DNA from: Bacteroidota bacterium
Lineage (GTDB): Bacteria > Bacteroidota > Bacteroidia > Chitinophagales > Chitinophagaceae
DNA: 50,948 nucleotides
Direction of reading: 5' to 3'
Assembly (NCBI GenBank): GCA_018268035.1
Contig: JAFDXI010000058.1
Location: 1 to 50,948, forward strand
Part shown: positions 25,076 through 33,548 of the stretch, one piece after another
Position numbering within the stretch: position 1 is the stretch's first letter
Layout of the letters: every line of letters starts with the position of its first letter
Notes under the pieces: generated by a model
The model's input: only the letters and a program-made list of their open reading frames with translations
Told to the model about the DNA's origin: nothing
Databases searched by the model: none
Made by a program: the position numbers and the translations under genes

Positions 25076-25471
25076 ATGAATGTATCAAAAAATGAATTGA
25101 CAGGAATTGACCAAACAGATATAAATAATGCCATTCATCACAGAAAATATATTTTTATGATTACACCAGGAGAAGTAAAAGGTATCGCCTTAACATTTGA
25201 AAATACAGGTGAAAAACCTCATTTTAACCGTAGAGCTTTTACAGTGAATGGAAAAATATTTGCAACATTATCTTTTGAAGATGAGACATTGAATCTAATG
25301 TTTGATCAACAAACGCAATTTATTTTTTGTCCACCCGGGAGTGATATTATTTATCCGGTGCCCAATAAATGGGGATTGAAAGGAGCCACAACCATCAATT
25401 TAAAAAAGGCAGAAAAAAAATTAGTAAAAAAAGCTTTGGAGGAAGCTTACAGGTTGAGAAAAAATAAATAG
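25076..25471 (+). CDS. MmcQ/YjbR family DNA-binding-like protein
   Basis: The protein fits the MmcQ/YjbR family: EVKGIALTFENTGEKPHF, the FTVNGKIFATLSF block (F.V.GKiFA.l) and the final GLKGATTINL...LVKKALEEAYRLR (GW..v.l......l..l...ay). The frame gives 131 residues from ATG 25076; most relatives start near the internal ATG at 25157 (MITPGEVKGIAL), which leaves about 104 residues, so the start is uncertain. Family members have a CyaY-like fold and are assumed to bind DNA, without a settled role. It stands alone between divergent and downstream regulatory sequence. Confidence 0.75.
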   Translation: MNVSKNELTGIDQTDINNAIHHRKYIFMITPGEVKGIALTFENTGEKPHFNRRAFTVNGKIFATLSFEDETLNLMFDQQTQFIFCPPGSDIIYPVPNKWGLKGATTINLKKAEKKLVKKALEEAYRLRKNK

Positions 25472-25544
25472 CAAAACTTTTTTACAGATTTTATTGCAGA
25501 TACAAATTCAAAAACTATTGTATGAAAATAGGAGAAGCAAAGGC

Positions 25545-25588
25545 TCCACCCACCAAAGGCGGGCAAGCTCCACCAAAGGCGGGCAAGC
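25545..25588 (+). repeat. Tandem 20-base repeat related to the tRNA-copy hairpins
   Basis: Two units of the form CTCCACCAAAGGCGGGCAAG stand head to tail; the first has a four-base insertion near its start. Each contains CCACC-AAA-GGCGG, a 5-bp stem-like core with one mismatch that matches the TCCACCTGAGGCGGA unit at 8361-8375. Confidence 0.6.
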
Positions 25589-25754
25589 ATCTCTCAAAAG
25601 AAGATGGATAGCAATTAGCCTGATTAATAATTAAGCTATTAATAATATCACAAGCTTCAAACTCAAAAACTTTTATGCTTAATTGTTGAAATCCACATTC
25701 ATCCTGCAAAAAAATATTTTGGATTATTGCTGAACAGGTTTTCTTTTGCTGAAA

Positions 25755-25843
25755 GGCTGCGGGATAGAGCGGTTACCCCGCTGATGGTTTTGTGCAAAGG
25801 TTTTGTGGCGGAGTAAAAGCGAAAGCCCGTACTACAGCTCTAT
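25755..25843 (+). ncRNA. Candidate structured RNA or leader before dcd
   Basis: A GC-rich patch in AT-rich surroundings with several possible helices: GCTGCGGG (25756-25763) against CCCG (25826-25829) and CAGC (25835-25838); AGCGG-TTACC-CCGCT (25768-25782); a GC-GAAA-GC tetraloop at 25819-25826; and, as an alternative, ATAGAGC (25764-25770) with GCTCTAT (25837-25843). It ends 43 bases before the dcd start. I cannot match it to a named RNA family. It could be a small RNA, a leader of dcd or a dispersed repeat. The rest of the gap 25472-25885 holds the tandem repeat above and no gene. Confidence 0.4.
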
Positions 25844-25885
25844 AGCAATTCAAAAGCTGACAGCCCCAACAAAAAATTTTATAAG

Positions 25886-26422
25886 ATGATTCTTTCCGAC
25901 AAACGTATTTTAGAAGAGATTGAAAAAGGTACGATTAAACTGCAGCCATACAACCGGGAATGCCTGGGCAGTAACAGTTATGATGTGCATTTGGGCAAAT
26001 GGCTGGCTACATATCGTGAACATATCCTGGATGCAAAAAAACATAATGAGATAGAACATTTTGAAATCCCTGATGAAGGTTTTGTTTTGTATCCACACAT
26101 TTTTTACCTCGGCGTTACTGAAGAATATACAGAGACGCATGCGCATGTTCCTTTTCTTGAAGGTAAAAGTTCAACAGGCCGGTTGGGCATTGACATACAT
26201 GCTACAGCAGGTAAAGGTGATGTGGGTTTTTGCGGGCACTGGACTTTGGAAATTTCTGTCAAACAACCAGTGAAAGTATATAAAGGCATGCCGGTGGGGC
26301 AGTTGATTTATTTTCCTGTGGATGGTGAAATTGAAGTGAAATACAATCAAAAGAAAAATGCCAAATACAGTCAACAACCTGACAGGCCGGTTGAAAGTAT
26401 GATGTGGAAGAATAAATTTTAA
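25886..26422 (+). CDS. dcd: dCTP deaminase
   Basis: Dcd converts dCTP to dUTP, the main source of dUMP for thymidylate. The 178-residue protein shows MILSDKRILEEIEKGTI at the start, SNSYDVHLG, the nucleotide-binding block EGKSSTGRLGIDIHATAGKG with Ser95/Ser96 and Arg99, and HWTLEISVKQPVKVYKGMPV where Glu122 is the catalytic glutamate (E138 in E. coli). GQLIYFPVDGEI closes the trimeric beta fold. The tail ends WKNKF. A possible structured RNA lies upstream and a strong terminator follows, so the gene is probably a single transcription unit. Confidence 0.95.
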   Translation: MILSDKRILEEIEKGTIKLQPYNRECLGSNSYDVHLGKWLATYREHILDAKKHNEIEHFEIPDEGFVLYPHIFYLGVTEEYTETHAHVPFLEGKSSTGRLGIDIHATAGKGDVGFCGHWTLEISVKQPVKVYKGMPVGQLIYFPVDGEIEVKYNQKKNAKYSQQPDRPVESMMWKNKF

Positions 26423-26449
26423 TGGGTACTTTCAATATTTATTACAAAG

Positions 26450-26482
26450 AGACTGCATGGTAAAATGTGCAGTCTTTTTTTT
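26450..26482 (+). terminator. Rho-independent terminator after dcd
   Basis: AGACTGCA (26450-26457) pairs perfectly with TGCAGTCT (26468-26475) and runs into a track of eight T residues. Confidence 0.9.
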
Positions 26483-26543
26483 GAAAGTGGTTCGTTTGCT
26501 TTTTAAAAATAAATGATAACAATTCGTCATCATTAAATGCACT

Positions 26544-26551
26544 TAATTTTG
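26544..26551 (+). promoter_or_regulatory. -7 promoter element of the DUF1684 gene
   Basis: TAATTTTG fits TAnnTTTG and ends ten bases before the ATG at 26562, so the transcript would have almost no 5' leader. The -33 region reads TTC rather than TTG. Confidence 0.45.
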
Positions 26552-26561
26552 TAGGGCAATT

Positions 26562-27161
26562 ATGAAAAATTATTTTGTTGTTTTTATCTTATTATGTTTG
26601 AGTGCGAGTTGTTCTGCTCAAACAGATACTGCTGCTGCCAATGATACAAAACGTTTCCAGGGTGAATTGAGAACTGAGTATGAAAACCCTAATACTTCGC
26701 CATTGAGCGTATCTGCGAAAAAGGATTTTAAGGGCATTCATTTTTTCCCATTCAGTGAAAAATATGTGGTGGATGCAAAATTTGTAAGGACACCACAGGA
26801 AAAACCTTTCAAGATGAGTACTTCGGGCGGTGTGCGCAAAACCTATATCAAATATGCTGAAGTCTATTTTACAATTGATGGTAAAGAGTATAAACTGAAT
26901 GTGTATCAATCGCAGGACCTCATCAAAACAGAAGAGTATAAAGATTATTTATTCATTCCTTTTACTGATGCAACCAATGGAGTGGAAACGTATGAAGGCG
27001 GGCGATATATTGACATCAATATCCCGGGCAGTGATCATATACAGATAAATTTCAACAAAGCATATCATCCATATTGTGCCTATACGGAAGGATACAATTG
27101 CCCGATACCTCCGCCTGAAAATAAATTGCCGGTAAGAATTGAAGCAGGAGTAAAATATTAA
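26562..27161 (+). CDS. DUF1684 family lipoprotein
   Basis: The 199-residue protein starts with a signal peptide (NYFVVFILLCLSASC) that could be lipidated at the Cys. The family block is clear: RKTYIKYAEVYFTIDGKEYKL, DYLFIPFTDATNGVETYEGG, RYIDINIPGSDHIQINFNKA and YHPYCAYTEGYNCPIPP ending PPENKLPVRIEAGVKY, which carries the two conserved Cys and the ENxLPvxIxAGE-like end. The family's biochemical role is unknown. It is tail-to-tail with the HNH gene, overlapping at the stop codons by four bases. Confidence 0.88.
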   Translation: MKNYFVVFILLCLSASCSAQTDTAAANDTKRFQGELRTEYENPNTSPLSVSAKKDFKGIHFFPFSEKYVVDAKFVRTPQEKPFKMSTSGGVRKTYIKYAEVYFTIDGKEYKLNVYQSQDLIKTEEYKDYLFIPFTDATNGVETYEGGRYIDINIPGSDHIQINFNKAYHPYCAYTEGYNCPIPPPENKLPVRIEAGVKY

Positions 27162-27916
27162 TCTGTCACTTTCACATGGCTCCAGTTTTCACCACGTTTT
27201 ATCCTGTAAATCTGCATATCGCTCACTTTAAATTGTTTCACCAGACTTTTCACTGGCTTGCCCTGTTTCAATAATTTTTTCAATTGCACTACTTTTTCAA
27301 AACTGAGTTTTGCAACTTTAGGATTGGGGCGTACATTCTTCCTGCGTGCCTTTTTTTCTTTTATTACACTCGGGCTTTTTTGCTGGTGTTTGTAATTTTC
27401 TTCAGGTGACATCCATTTCAGGTTGTCAGCACGGTTATTGAGTTTATTAAAATCAATATGGGCAACTACAGTTTGATCCGGTCTGTGTTTTAATAAAAAA
27501 TATTCAGCCACCAACCTGTGCACCAATGCGTGATAGTGAATGGTCCTGCCTTTTACATCATCCATAAACTTTTTATGGAGGTCGCTTTTAAAAGACTCAA
27601 GCAAATCGGTCGTTTCCTTAATCACCCTTTTATTTTCTTTACCGGCGATTTGTTGTTTCAGTTTTGCTGATAACTTATCCGCTTGTTTTTTGAGATTTTT
27701 CAACCTCGTTTCTGTTTTTGGATCTCTCGGAGTAAAAAACTTTAAACGGACAATGCGATAGCCATTAATAGATGAGCCTTTCAGGATGTCGCCATCTGAA
27801 TCTCTGTTGAAACTTCTGAGTCGTCCAAAATTTGAAACTTCTAATCTGTAATCATTACTGAAGTCAAAATCGAACTGAACTTCTTTCCATCTTTCACCCG
27901 GAAAACTTTTTACCAT
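27158..27916 (-). CDS. NUMOD4 and HNH endonuclease domain protein
   Basis: The 252-residue protein looks like a free-standing homing-type HNH nuclease. An N-terminal NUMOD4 domain (ERWKEVQFDFDFSNDYRLEVSNFGRLRSF, in two pieces, then GYRIVRLKFF) is followed by a basic helical insertion (about 75-125), an HNH core (HRLVAEYFL, VVAHIDFNKLNNRADNLKWM, with HIDxxxxNN..NL.W) and a C-terminal helix-turn-helix-like segment (SFEKVVQLKKLLKQGKPVKSLVKQFKVSDMQIYRIKRGENW) of the NUMOD1/resolvase type. It has no obvious intron or target nearby. The helical insertion between the two domains is longer than in usual phage versions. Mobile-element origin is likely; current activity is unknown. Confidence 0.88.
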   Translation of the reverse strand: MVKSFPGERWKEVQFDFDFSNDYRLEVSNFGRLRSFNRDSDGDILKGSSINGYRIVRLKFFTPRDPKTETRLKNLKKQADKLSAKLKQQIAGKENKRVIKETTDLLESFKSDLHKKFMDDVKGRTIHYHALVHRLVAEYFLLKHRPDQTVVAHIDFNKLNNRADNLKWMSPEENYKHQQKSPSVIKEKKARRKNVRPNPKVAKLSFEKVVQLKKLLKQGKPVKSLVKQFKVSDMQIYRIKRGENWSHVKVTD

Positions 27917-28110
27917 AAAATAATTTTGTCTTGTTTAGAAACTATTTCAGGGGCCTGATTGAAAACAACATTTTATAATAGCATCGGAACAATATTAATA
28001 AAAAATTCCGGAGCATACAATTTATAATTTTTATATATGGGGAAATTAACAGCTTATGATGTAAGAATTACTCATTTACCAAAATAAAAATTTACAGGCC
28101 ATTTTAAAAA

Positions 28111-29961
28111 ATGGCTACATTTAAAGATTCATTTCTTCACAAAATCAATTCGTTTATGAAACCAGATTTACAAAAACACCTTTATCTTCATCAACCTTTG
28201 CTGCAAAGAAGTTTGAATGTATTGTTTACTTTTCTGTGTTTTAATTTTTTTGCTGTGCAGGCAAACAGCCAGGGTACATGGTCATCATTAACCAATACTG
28301 CACCAAATCCCAACCTGGGAGGGATGATACTGCTGTCTGATGGTACAGTATTATGCAAAACATCTGCCGGTGGCACAGATGGTATTGGTAATCTCTACAA
28401 TAAATTAACACCTGATGCAAACGGTAGTTATGCTAATGGCACCTGGTCATCTATTGCACCTATGAGTAAAACAAGATTGTATTATGCATCCCAGGTCTTG
28501 AAAGATGGCAGGGTATATGTTGCCGGTGGTGAATATGGCACAGGTGGTTCAGCAGGTGAAACGTATAACCCATTGACGAACACATGGGCCAACAATGGTG
28601 CTATCGGAAGTTTTGTTAGTGATGCCAATTCTGAGATTCTTGAAAACGGAACAGTGTTACAGGCACTTGTATCAGGCAATTTAAAAATCACAAAGATTTA
28701 TGATCCTGCAACCAACTTATATTCACCAGGACCTACCTGTGTGGGCATCCATAATGAATCTGTGTGGGTAAAGCTCCAGGATAACAGTATTCTATTTGTT
28801 GACAGGGGCTCAAACAAATCTGAAAGATTTATCCCTGCATTAAACCAATGGATAGCTGATGCCAATGTACCTGTTTCATTGTATGATCCGTATGGACTTG
28901 AAACAGGCGGAGGTGTATTATTACCTGATGGCCGTGCTTTCTTCCTCGGTTCATTAGGACACAATGCAATTTATACCCCCAGTGGATCTACTGCACCGGG
29001 ATCATGGGCTGCAGCAGCAGATTTTCCAAATGGCCAGGGCACACCAGATGCACCTGCTGCTATGATGGTAAATGGTAAAGTGCTTTGTGCAGTTTCTCCA
29101 GTACCTACTGCCTCCAACCATTTTCCATCTCCAACATCTTATTATGAATATGACTATACTAATAATTCCTTCACACGTGTAAATGCTCCCGGTGGTGGAT
29201 TAACAACACCGGTTTCTGTTTATGAAACCAATATGATTGATTTACCTAACGGGCAGGTTTTATTTGGTGTGCAGGGTTCAAACCAATATTATGTTTATAC
29301 ACCTGATGGATCACCATTGGCTTCCGGCAAACCAACTATCACAAAAATCCAAAAAGCAGGTAAAGGAGTTTTCCGTTTTACTGGCCATTTATTTAACGGC
29401 ATTTCTGAAGGCGCCACTTATGGTGATGACTGGCAGATGAATAGTAACTACCCGATTGTGCGTATTACTGTTAACGGTAAAGTATATTATGCAAGGACGT
29501 ACAACTGGAATAGTACAGGTGTGATGCGTGGTAATTTGAACGACACAGTTTTAGTTGCACCACCTAAAGGTTTGCCTCATGGTACTTATTCAGTTGTAGT
29601 TGTTGCCAATGGTATAAGCTCCAATCCATATTCATTTAGCTTTGCACCAGCAGACGATCAGGGTAATGGTGATATGATTATTGCTGATAACAAGCTGTCT
29701 TCATCAATCAATAAAGTGAGTGTCTATCCTAACCCTGCTCCTTCACATACAACGCTGGAATATAATTTAGCAAAAACAGGATATGTAAACATCAGCCTGG
29801 TTGATGCAAAAGGTAATACTATTAAAGATTTAAAGAAAGGAACAATGCAACAGGGATATCATACACTGCCGGTTAGTACTTCCGGTTTATCAAAAGGAAT
29901 GTATTTTATCAATATGGTTACGGATAATGGTGTGCTTACAACAAAACTCGTCGTTCAATAA
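28111..29961 (+). CDS. Secreted galactose-oxidase-like kelch protein with type IX sorting domain
   Basis: The 616-residue protein has a long N-terminal basic region and signal peptide ending near AVQANSQG (start may be the ATG at 28156), followed by kelch-type repeats (GGMILLSDGTVLCKTS, YYASQVLKDGRVYVAGG, VLLPDGRAFFLGSLGHNAIY, MIDLPNGQVLFGVQGSN), then an Ig-like domain (about 405-510, resembling the galactose-oxidase DUF1929 domain) and a C-terminal type IX sorting domain (VSVYPNPAPSHTTLEYNL...GMYFINMVTDNG...TKLVVQ). It should be exported through the outer membrane by the type IX system. The copper-site residues of galactose oxidase cannot be confirmed by eye, so enzymatic function is open. 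Confidence 0.8.
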   Translation: MATFKDSFLHKINSFMKPDLQKHLYLHQPLLQRSLNVLFTFLCFNFFAVQANSQGTWSSLTNTAPNPNLGGMILLSDGTVLCKTSAGGTDGIGNLYNKLTPDANGSYANGTWSSIAPMSKTRLYYASQVLKDGRVYVAGGEYGTGGSAGETYNPLTNTWANNGAIGSFVSDANSEILENGTVLQALVSGNLKITKIYDPATNLYSPGPTCVGIHNESVWVKLQDNSILFVDRGSNKSERFIPALNQWIADANVPVSLYDPYGLETGGGVLLPDGRAFFLGSLGHNAIYTPSGSTAPGSWAAAADFPNGQGTPDAPAAMMVNGKVLCAVSPVPTASNHFPSPTSYYEYDYTNNSFTRVNAPGGGLTTPVSVYETNMIDLPNGQVLFGVQGSNQYYVYTPDGSPLASGKPTITKIQKAGKGVFRFTGHLFNGISEGATYGDDWQMNSNYPIVRITVNGKVYYARTYNWNSTGVMRGNLNDTVLVAPPKGLPHGTYSVVVVANGISSNPYSFSFAPADDQGNGDMIIADNKLSSSINKVSVYPNPAPSHTTLEYNLAKTGYVNISLVDAKGNTIKDLKKGTMQQGYHTLPVSTSGLSKGMYFINMVTDNGVLTTKLVVQ

Positions 29962-29982
29962 AAATTTTCATTTTAAAAAAAG

Positions 29983-30017
29983 AAGCTGTTCAATTGTTGA
30001 GCAGCTTTCTTTTTTTT
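29983..30017. terminator. Bidirectional terminator between convergent genes
   Basis: AAGCTGTTCAA (29983-29993) pairs with TTGAGCAGCTT (29997-30007), eleven pairs with one T-G, around TTG. T runs follow on the plus strand and A runs precede it, so it can serve both the secreted kelch gene and argH. Confidence 0.88.
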
Positions 30018-31389
30018 ATGACAATAATTTATTGATAGCAGCCAGGTATTTTTCAAAATGAAAATTTTTAATCGCATTATTCATATTGGCAATAATATTG
30101 TCATTCATTAAGTTGCCAATACTGCCTTCATGGTGCTGACGTTCTGCATTGGTATGTGTTGGCGGAATAAAACTTCCATCGTCCACCTGCTTCCCGATTA
30201 TTTTATATGCTTCCCTGAAAGGCACACCTTTCATCACCAATTCATTCACTGCATCCACAGTAAACAAGTATTTATATTTCTCATCAGAGAGAATATCTTT
30301 TTTCACTTCAATATTATTCAACATCAATGAAGCGATGGAGAGGCAATCTTTCAATGTGGTAAAAGCAGGGAATAAATGTTCTTTCAACAATTGTAAATCG
30401 CGGTGATAACCTGAAGGCAGGTTGGTGGTCATCATCATGATTTCATTTGGTAAAGCTTTTACCTGGTTGCAATGTGACCGTATCAATTCAAAAACATCAG
30501 GATTTTTTTTATGTGGCATGATGCTGCTGCCTGTTGTTAATGTTGAAGGAAATGAGATGAAACCAAAATTCTGGTTGATGTATAAACACACATCCATTGA
30601 AAATTTTGCGAGTGTGTCAGCAATATTTGCCAGTGCAGATGCAACAATCCTTTCAGTTTTTCCACGGCTCATTTGTGCATATACCACATTGTAATGCAGA
30701 TCATCAAAACCGAGCAATGCTGTTGTCAAACTCCTGTTGACAGGAAATGAAGAACCATAGCCAGCCCCAGATCCCAAAGGATTTTTATTGACAACATCAT
30801 AAGCTGCTTTTAAAACATTGATATCATCCACGAGGCTTTCTGCATAAGCGCCAAACCATAAACCAAATGATGAAGGCATTGCCAATTGCAAATGGGTATA
30901 GCCGGGCAACATATCATCTTTATGATTTTCGCTTTGCTCAATCAATATTTCAAAAAAAGAACGGGTAGCATAAACAAGCTGTTCAATTTCACTTCTTAAA
31001 AATAATTTCAGATCAACCAACACCTGGTCATTGCGGCTGCGGGCTGCATGTATTTTTTTACCGGTATCGCCTAATTGTTTTGTAAGCAAGAATTCTATTT
31101 GTGAATGGACATCTTCCACATCAGGGCTAATTGAAAAACGATTTTCGTTTTCAGAATTTTTATTTGGTTGTGTTGATTGATAAATTTTTTTTAATTCATT
31201 CACCAACGATGAGCTTTCTTCAATAGTCAACAGCCCGATAGTTGCCAGCATTTTTGCATGCGCAATATTTCCCAACACATCAAAAGGCGCCAGCAGCAAA
31301 TCAAATTCTCTGTCATTACCTACAGTGAATTTTTCTACCTGTCCTTCTTCTTCGAGTGGGTCATTATTATTTTTTTGCCAGAGCTTCAT
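30016..31389 (-). CDS. argH: Argininosuccinate lyase
   Basis: ArgH splits argininosuccinate to arginine and fumarate, the last step of the pathway. The 457-residue protein carries the fumarase/aspartase signature GSSIMPHKKNPDVFEL with the catalytic serine loop. KIHAARSRNDQVLVDLKLFL, LPGYTHLQLAMPSSF and LGSGAGYGSSFPVNR are standard ArgH blocks. A run of Asn-rich residues near 70-90 is not typical but is not disruptive. It is the last gene of the arginine operon; the stop is inside the bidirectional terminator. Confidence 0.95.
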   Translation of the reverse strand: MKLWQKNNNDPLEEEGQVEKFTVGNDREFDLLLAPFDVLGNIAHAKMLATIGLLTIEESSSLVNELKKIYQSTQPNKNSENENRFSISPDVEDVHSQIEFLLTKQLGDTGKKIHAARSRNDQVLVDLKLFLRSEIEQLVYATRSFFEILIEQSENHKDDMLPGYTHLQLAMPSSFGLWFGAYAESLVDDINVLKAAYDVVNKNPLGSGAGYGSSFPVNRSLTTALLGFDDLHYNVVYAQMSRGKTERIVASALANIADTLAKFSMDVCLYINQNFGFISFPSTLTTGSSIMPHKKNPDVFELIRSHCNQVKALPNEIMMMTTNLPSGYHRDLQLLKEHLFPAFTTLKDCLSIASLMLNNIEVKKDILSDEKYKYLFTVDAVNELVMKGVPFREAYKIIGKQVDDGSFIPPTHTNAERQHHEGSIGNLMNDNIIANMNNAIKNFHFEKYLAAINKLLS

Positions 31390-31437
31390 ATCAAAAATAA
31401 TTTCTTGTAACAGAATAATGACAACTGATTGATGATT

Positions 31438-32577
31438 CTACAACACAACTCTTTTCAACAACTGAATATATCCTTCAATACCGTTTTTAATTTCATCAAC
31501 AAAAATAAACTCATCAACGCTGTGGCTCCTGGCGCTATCACCAGGCCCCATCTTTAATGCAGGAAAAGACATCAGCGCTTTATCACTGGTAGTGGGTGAA
31601 CCGTAATAAGATTTGCCCAACTCAATCCCTGCTTTTATCAATGGATGATTTAAAGCAATACCTGTTGACCTTAATCTTAAACTCCTTGGTGAAATAACAG
31701 ACCCGATATTTTGTTGAATGGTGTGAATCACTTCTTCAAATTCATACAACTCATTTACACGGATATCAACTGTAAATTTACATTCTGCAGGCACCACATT
31801 GTGTTGTGAACCCGCATTGATGATGGTAACACTCATCTTGTTGGGACCAAGCAGTGATGAAATTTTTTCAAACTTAAAATTGTGCAGCCATTCAATATCC
31901 TTCATCGCTTTATAAATAGCATTCACACCTTCATCCCTTGCTGCGTGTCCTGCTTTGCCTTGTGCAGTACAATCCAATACCAGCAAACCTTTTTCAGCTA
32001 CTGCCATATTCATTAATGTTGGCTCACCAACAATTGCACTCCAATCTTTATATGATTTATCATTATCTCCCTGCAAGCTTTTAAAACCATCATCATTCAA
32101 CAATAATTCAATACCATTATTACCACTGATTTCTTCTTCAGCAGTTGCAGCAATTACGAGATTGAATGGCAGGTTTTGCTGATGATAAAAATGAATAAAT
32201 GCTGTAATCAATGACACAAGGCAACCACCTGCATCATTGCTGCCGAGGCCATATAACTTATCATCTTCAATAACCGGTTGAAAAGGATCTTTCGTGTATT
32301 GTTTATTCGGCTTTACAGTATCATGATGAGAATTGAGCAGGATGGTTGGCAGGTTAACATCAAAATATTGATTGGTAGCCCAAACATTATTCAGCAACCT
32401 GTTGGTAGAAATATTTTTTGATTGAAGAAACTGTTCAATCAAATCTGCTGTCTTATTTTCTTCCCTTGAAAATGAAGGGACAGCAATCAATTGCTGTAAC
32501 AAACTGATAGCTTCTTCAAAAACATCATCACTCAATCGGGTATCACTTGCAGAATTATATTTTTCGTTTTTGTTCAA
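31438..32577 (-). CDS. argE: M20 deacylase of the arginine pathway (ArgE-like)
   Basis: The 379-residue zinc peptidase-family protein should remove the acyl group from an acylated intermediate. Metal-site blocks are LLNSHHDTVKPNKQ, LGSNDAGGCLVSLI, IAATAEEEISG and a late His in SARSHSVDEF; GKAGHAARDEGVNAIYKAM is the dimerisation domain. Because ArgF' acts on acylated ornithine, the substrate is more likely N-acyl-citrulline than N-acetylornithine. In Bacteroidota the acyl group may be succinyl. It lies 48 bases upstream of argH and 13 bases after argB. Confidence 0.88.
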   Translation of the reverse strand: MNKNEKYNSASDTRLSDDVFEEAISLLQQLIAVPSFSREENKTADLIEQFLQSKNISTNRLLNNVWATNQYFDVNLPTILLNSHHDTVKPNKQYTKDPFQPVIEDDKLYGLGSNDAGGCLVSLITAFIHFYHQQNLPFNLVIAATAEEEISGNNGIELLLNDDGFKSLQGDNDKSYKDWSAIVGEPTLMNMAVAEKGLLVLDCTAQGKAGHAARDEGVNAIYKAMKDIEWLHNFKFEKISSLLGPNKMSVTIINAGSQHNVVPAECKFTVDIRVNELYEFEEVIHTIQQNIGSVISPRSLRLRSTGIALNHPLIKAGIELGKSYYGSPTTSDKALMSFPALKMGPGDSARSHSVDEFIFVDEIKNGIEGYIQLLKRVVL

Positions 32578-32590
32578 AAGATGTTTTTAT

Positions 32591-33520
32591 TTATGCTGTT
32601 ATCAAAGTTCCCATTGCATTGGCAGATGTATTTTGAATTAAATCACCTGCATCGCCAATCAAAACTTCATGCACACCTGCATCAATGGCAGCAAATGCAT
32701 TTTCAATTTTTGGGAGTATGCCTTCAAATAATTTTTTATCCCTGATCAACTGTTTGTATTTTTCTTTTGTGATGCGGGGAATTACAGAATTGTCATCTGC
32801 AACATTTTCCAAAACTCCTTTTTTTTCAAAACAATAAATCAATCTTACATCATACAGTTTTGAAAGTGCAATTGCAATTGTTGCTGCGATGGTATCAGCA
32901 TTGGTATTTAAGATATGACCCATTCCATCGTGTGTGAGTGGAGCTAACACCGGCACAAAGCCGGCAGCGATAATTTTCTCCAGGTTTTCCACCTGCAACT
33001 GTGATTGATCAATATCACCTACCCATCCAAAGTCAATCATCTCTTCTGACCCATTACTGTTTGCAATTTTTTTTGGAGGCCTTTTTTTTGCAGGAATAAT
33101 ATTTGCATCAGCGCCTGTCAATCCAATAGCATTGCAATGAAGTGATTGCAATTGAGCAACAATTCTTTTATTCACCAACCCGCCATACACCATCGTTACC
33201 AAATCAATAGTTGCATCATCTGTAACCCTCCTACCGTTAATATATTTCGATGTTATACCAAGTTTATTGCCCGTATCGGTTGCAATCTTCCCGCCGCCAT
33301 GCACCAACACTGCGTTATAGCTTTGAGCAGTTGAAACTGTTGTCACAAAAATTTTTGAGAATTCATGCAGGAATGATGACAGTTTATCATTGTCATCAAT
33401 AATGTTGCCACCTACTTTTACCACGAATAATTTTTGCCTGCTACTATTTTTCAAACCTGTAGCATCATATTTATCAGCCGATGGGGCATAAGAAAATTTG
33501 TCCAGGTAAGTCATGCTCAT
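32591..33520 (-). CDS. argB: Acetylglutamate kinase (or succinyl homologue)
   Basis: ArgB phosphorylates the gamma-carboxyl of N-acylglutamate. The amino-acid-kinase fold shows VKVGGNII, AVLVHGGGKIATDTGNKLG, GLTGADANI, VPVLAPLTHDGMGHILNTNADTIAA in pieces and a C-terminal KIENAFAAIDAGVHEVLIGD. Length 309 is slightly longer than many homologues because of an N-terminal extension of about 30 residues. Position in the operon between argF' and argE supports the assignment. Whether it uses acetyl- or succinyl-glutamate is not visible. Confidence 0.92.
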   Translation of the reverse strand: MSMTYLDKFSYAPSADKYDATGLKNSSRQKLFVVKVGGNIIDDNDKLSSFLHEFSKIFVTTVSTAQSYNAVLVHGGGKIATDTGNKLGITSKYINGRRVTDDATIDLVTMVYGGLVNKRIVAQLQSLHCNAIGLTGADANIIPAKKRPPKKIANSNGSEEMIDFGWVGDIDQSQLQVENLEKIIAAGFVPVLAPLTHDGMGHILNTNADTIAATIAIALSKLYDVRLIYCFEKKGVLENVADDNSVIPRITKEKYKQLIRDKKLFEGILPKIENAFAAIDAGVHEVLIGDAGDLIQNTSANAMGTLITA

Positions 33521-33548
33521 AAAAAATATGTAGTTGCAAAAATTGCTC

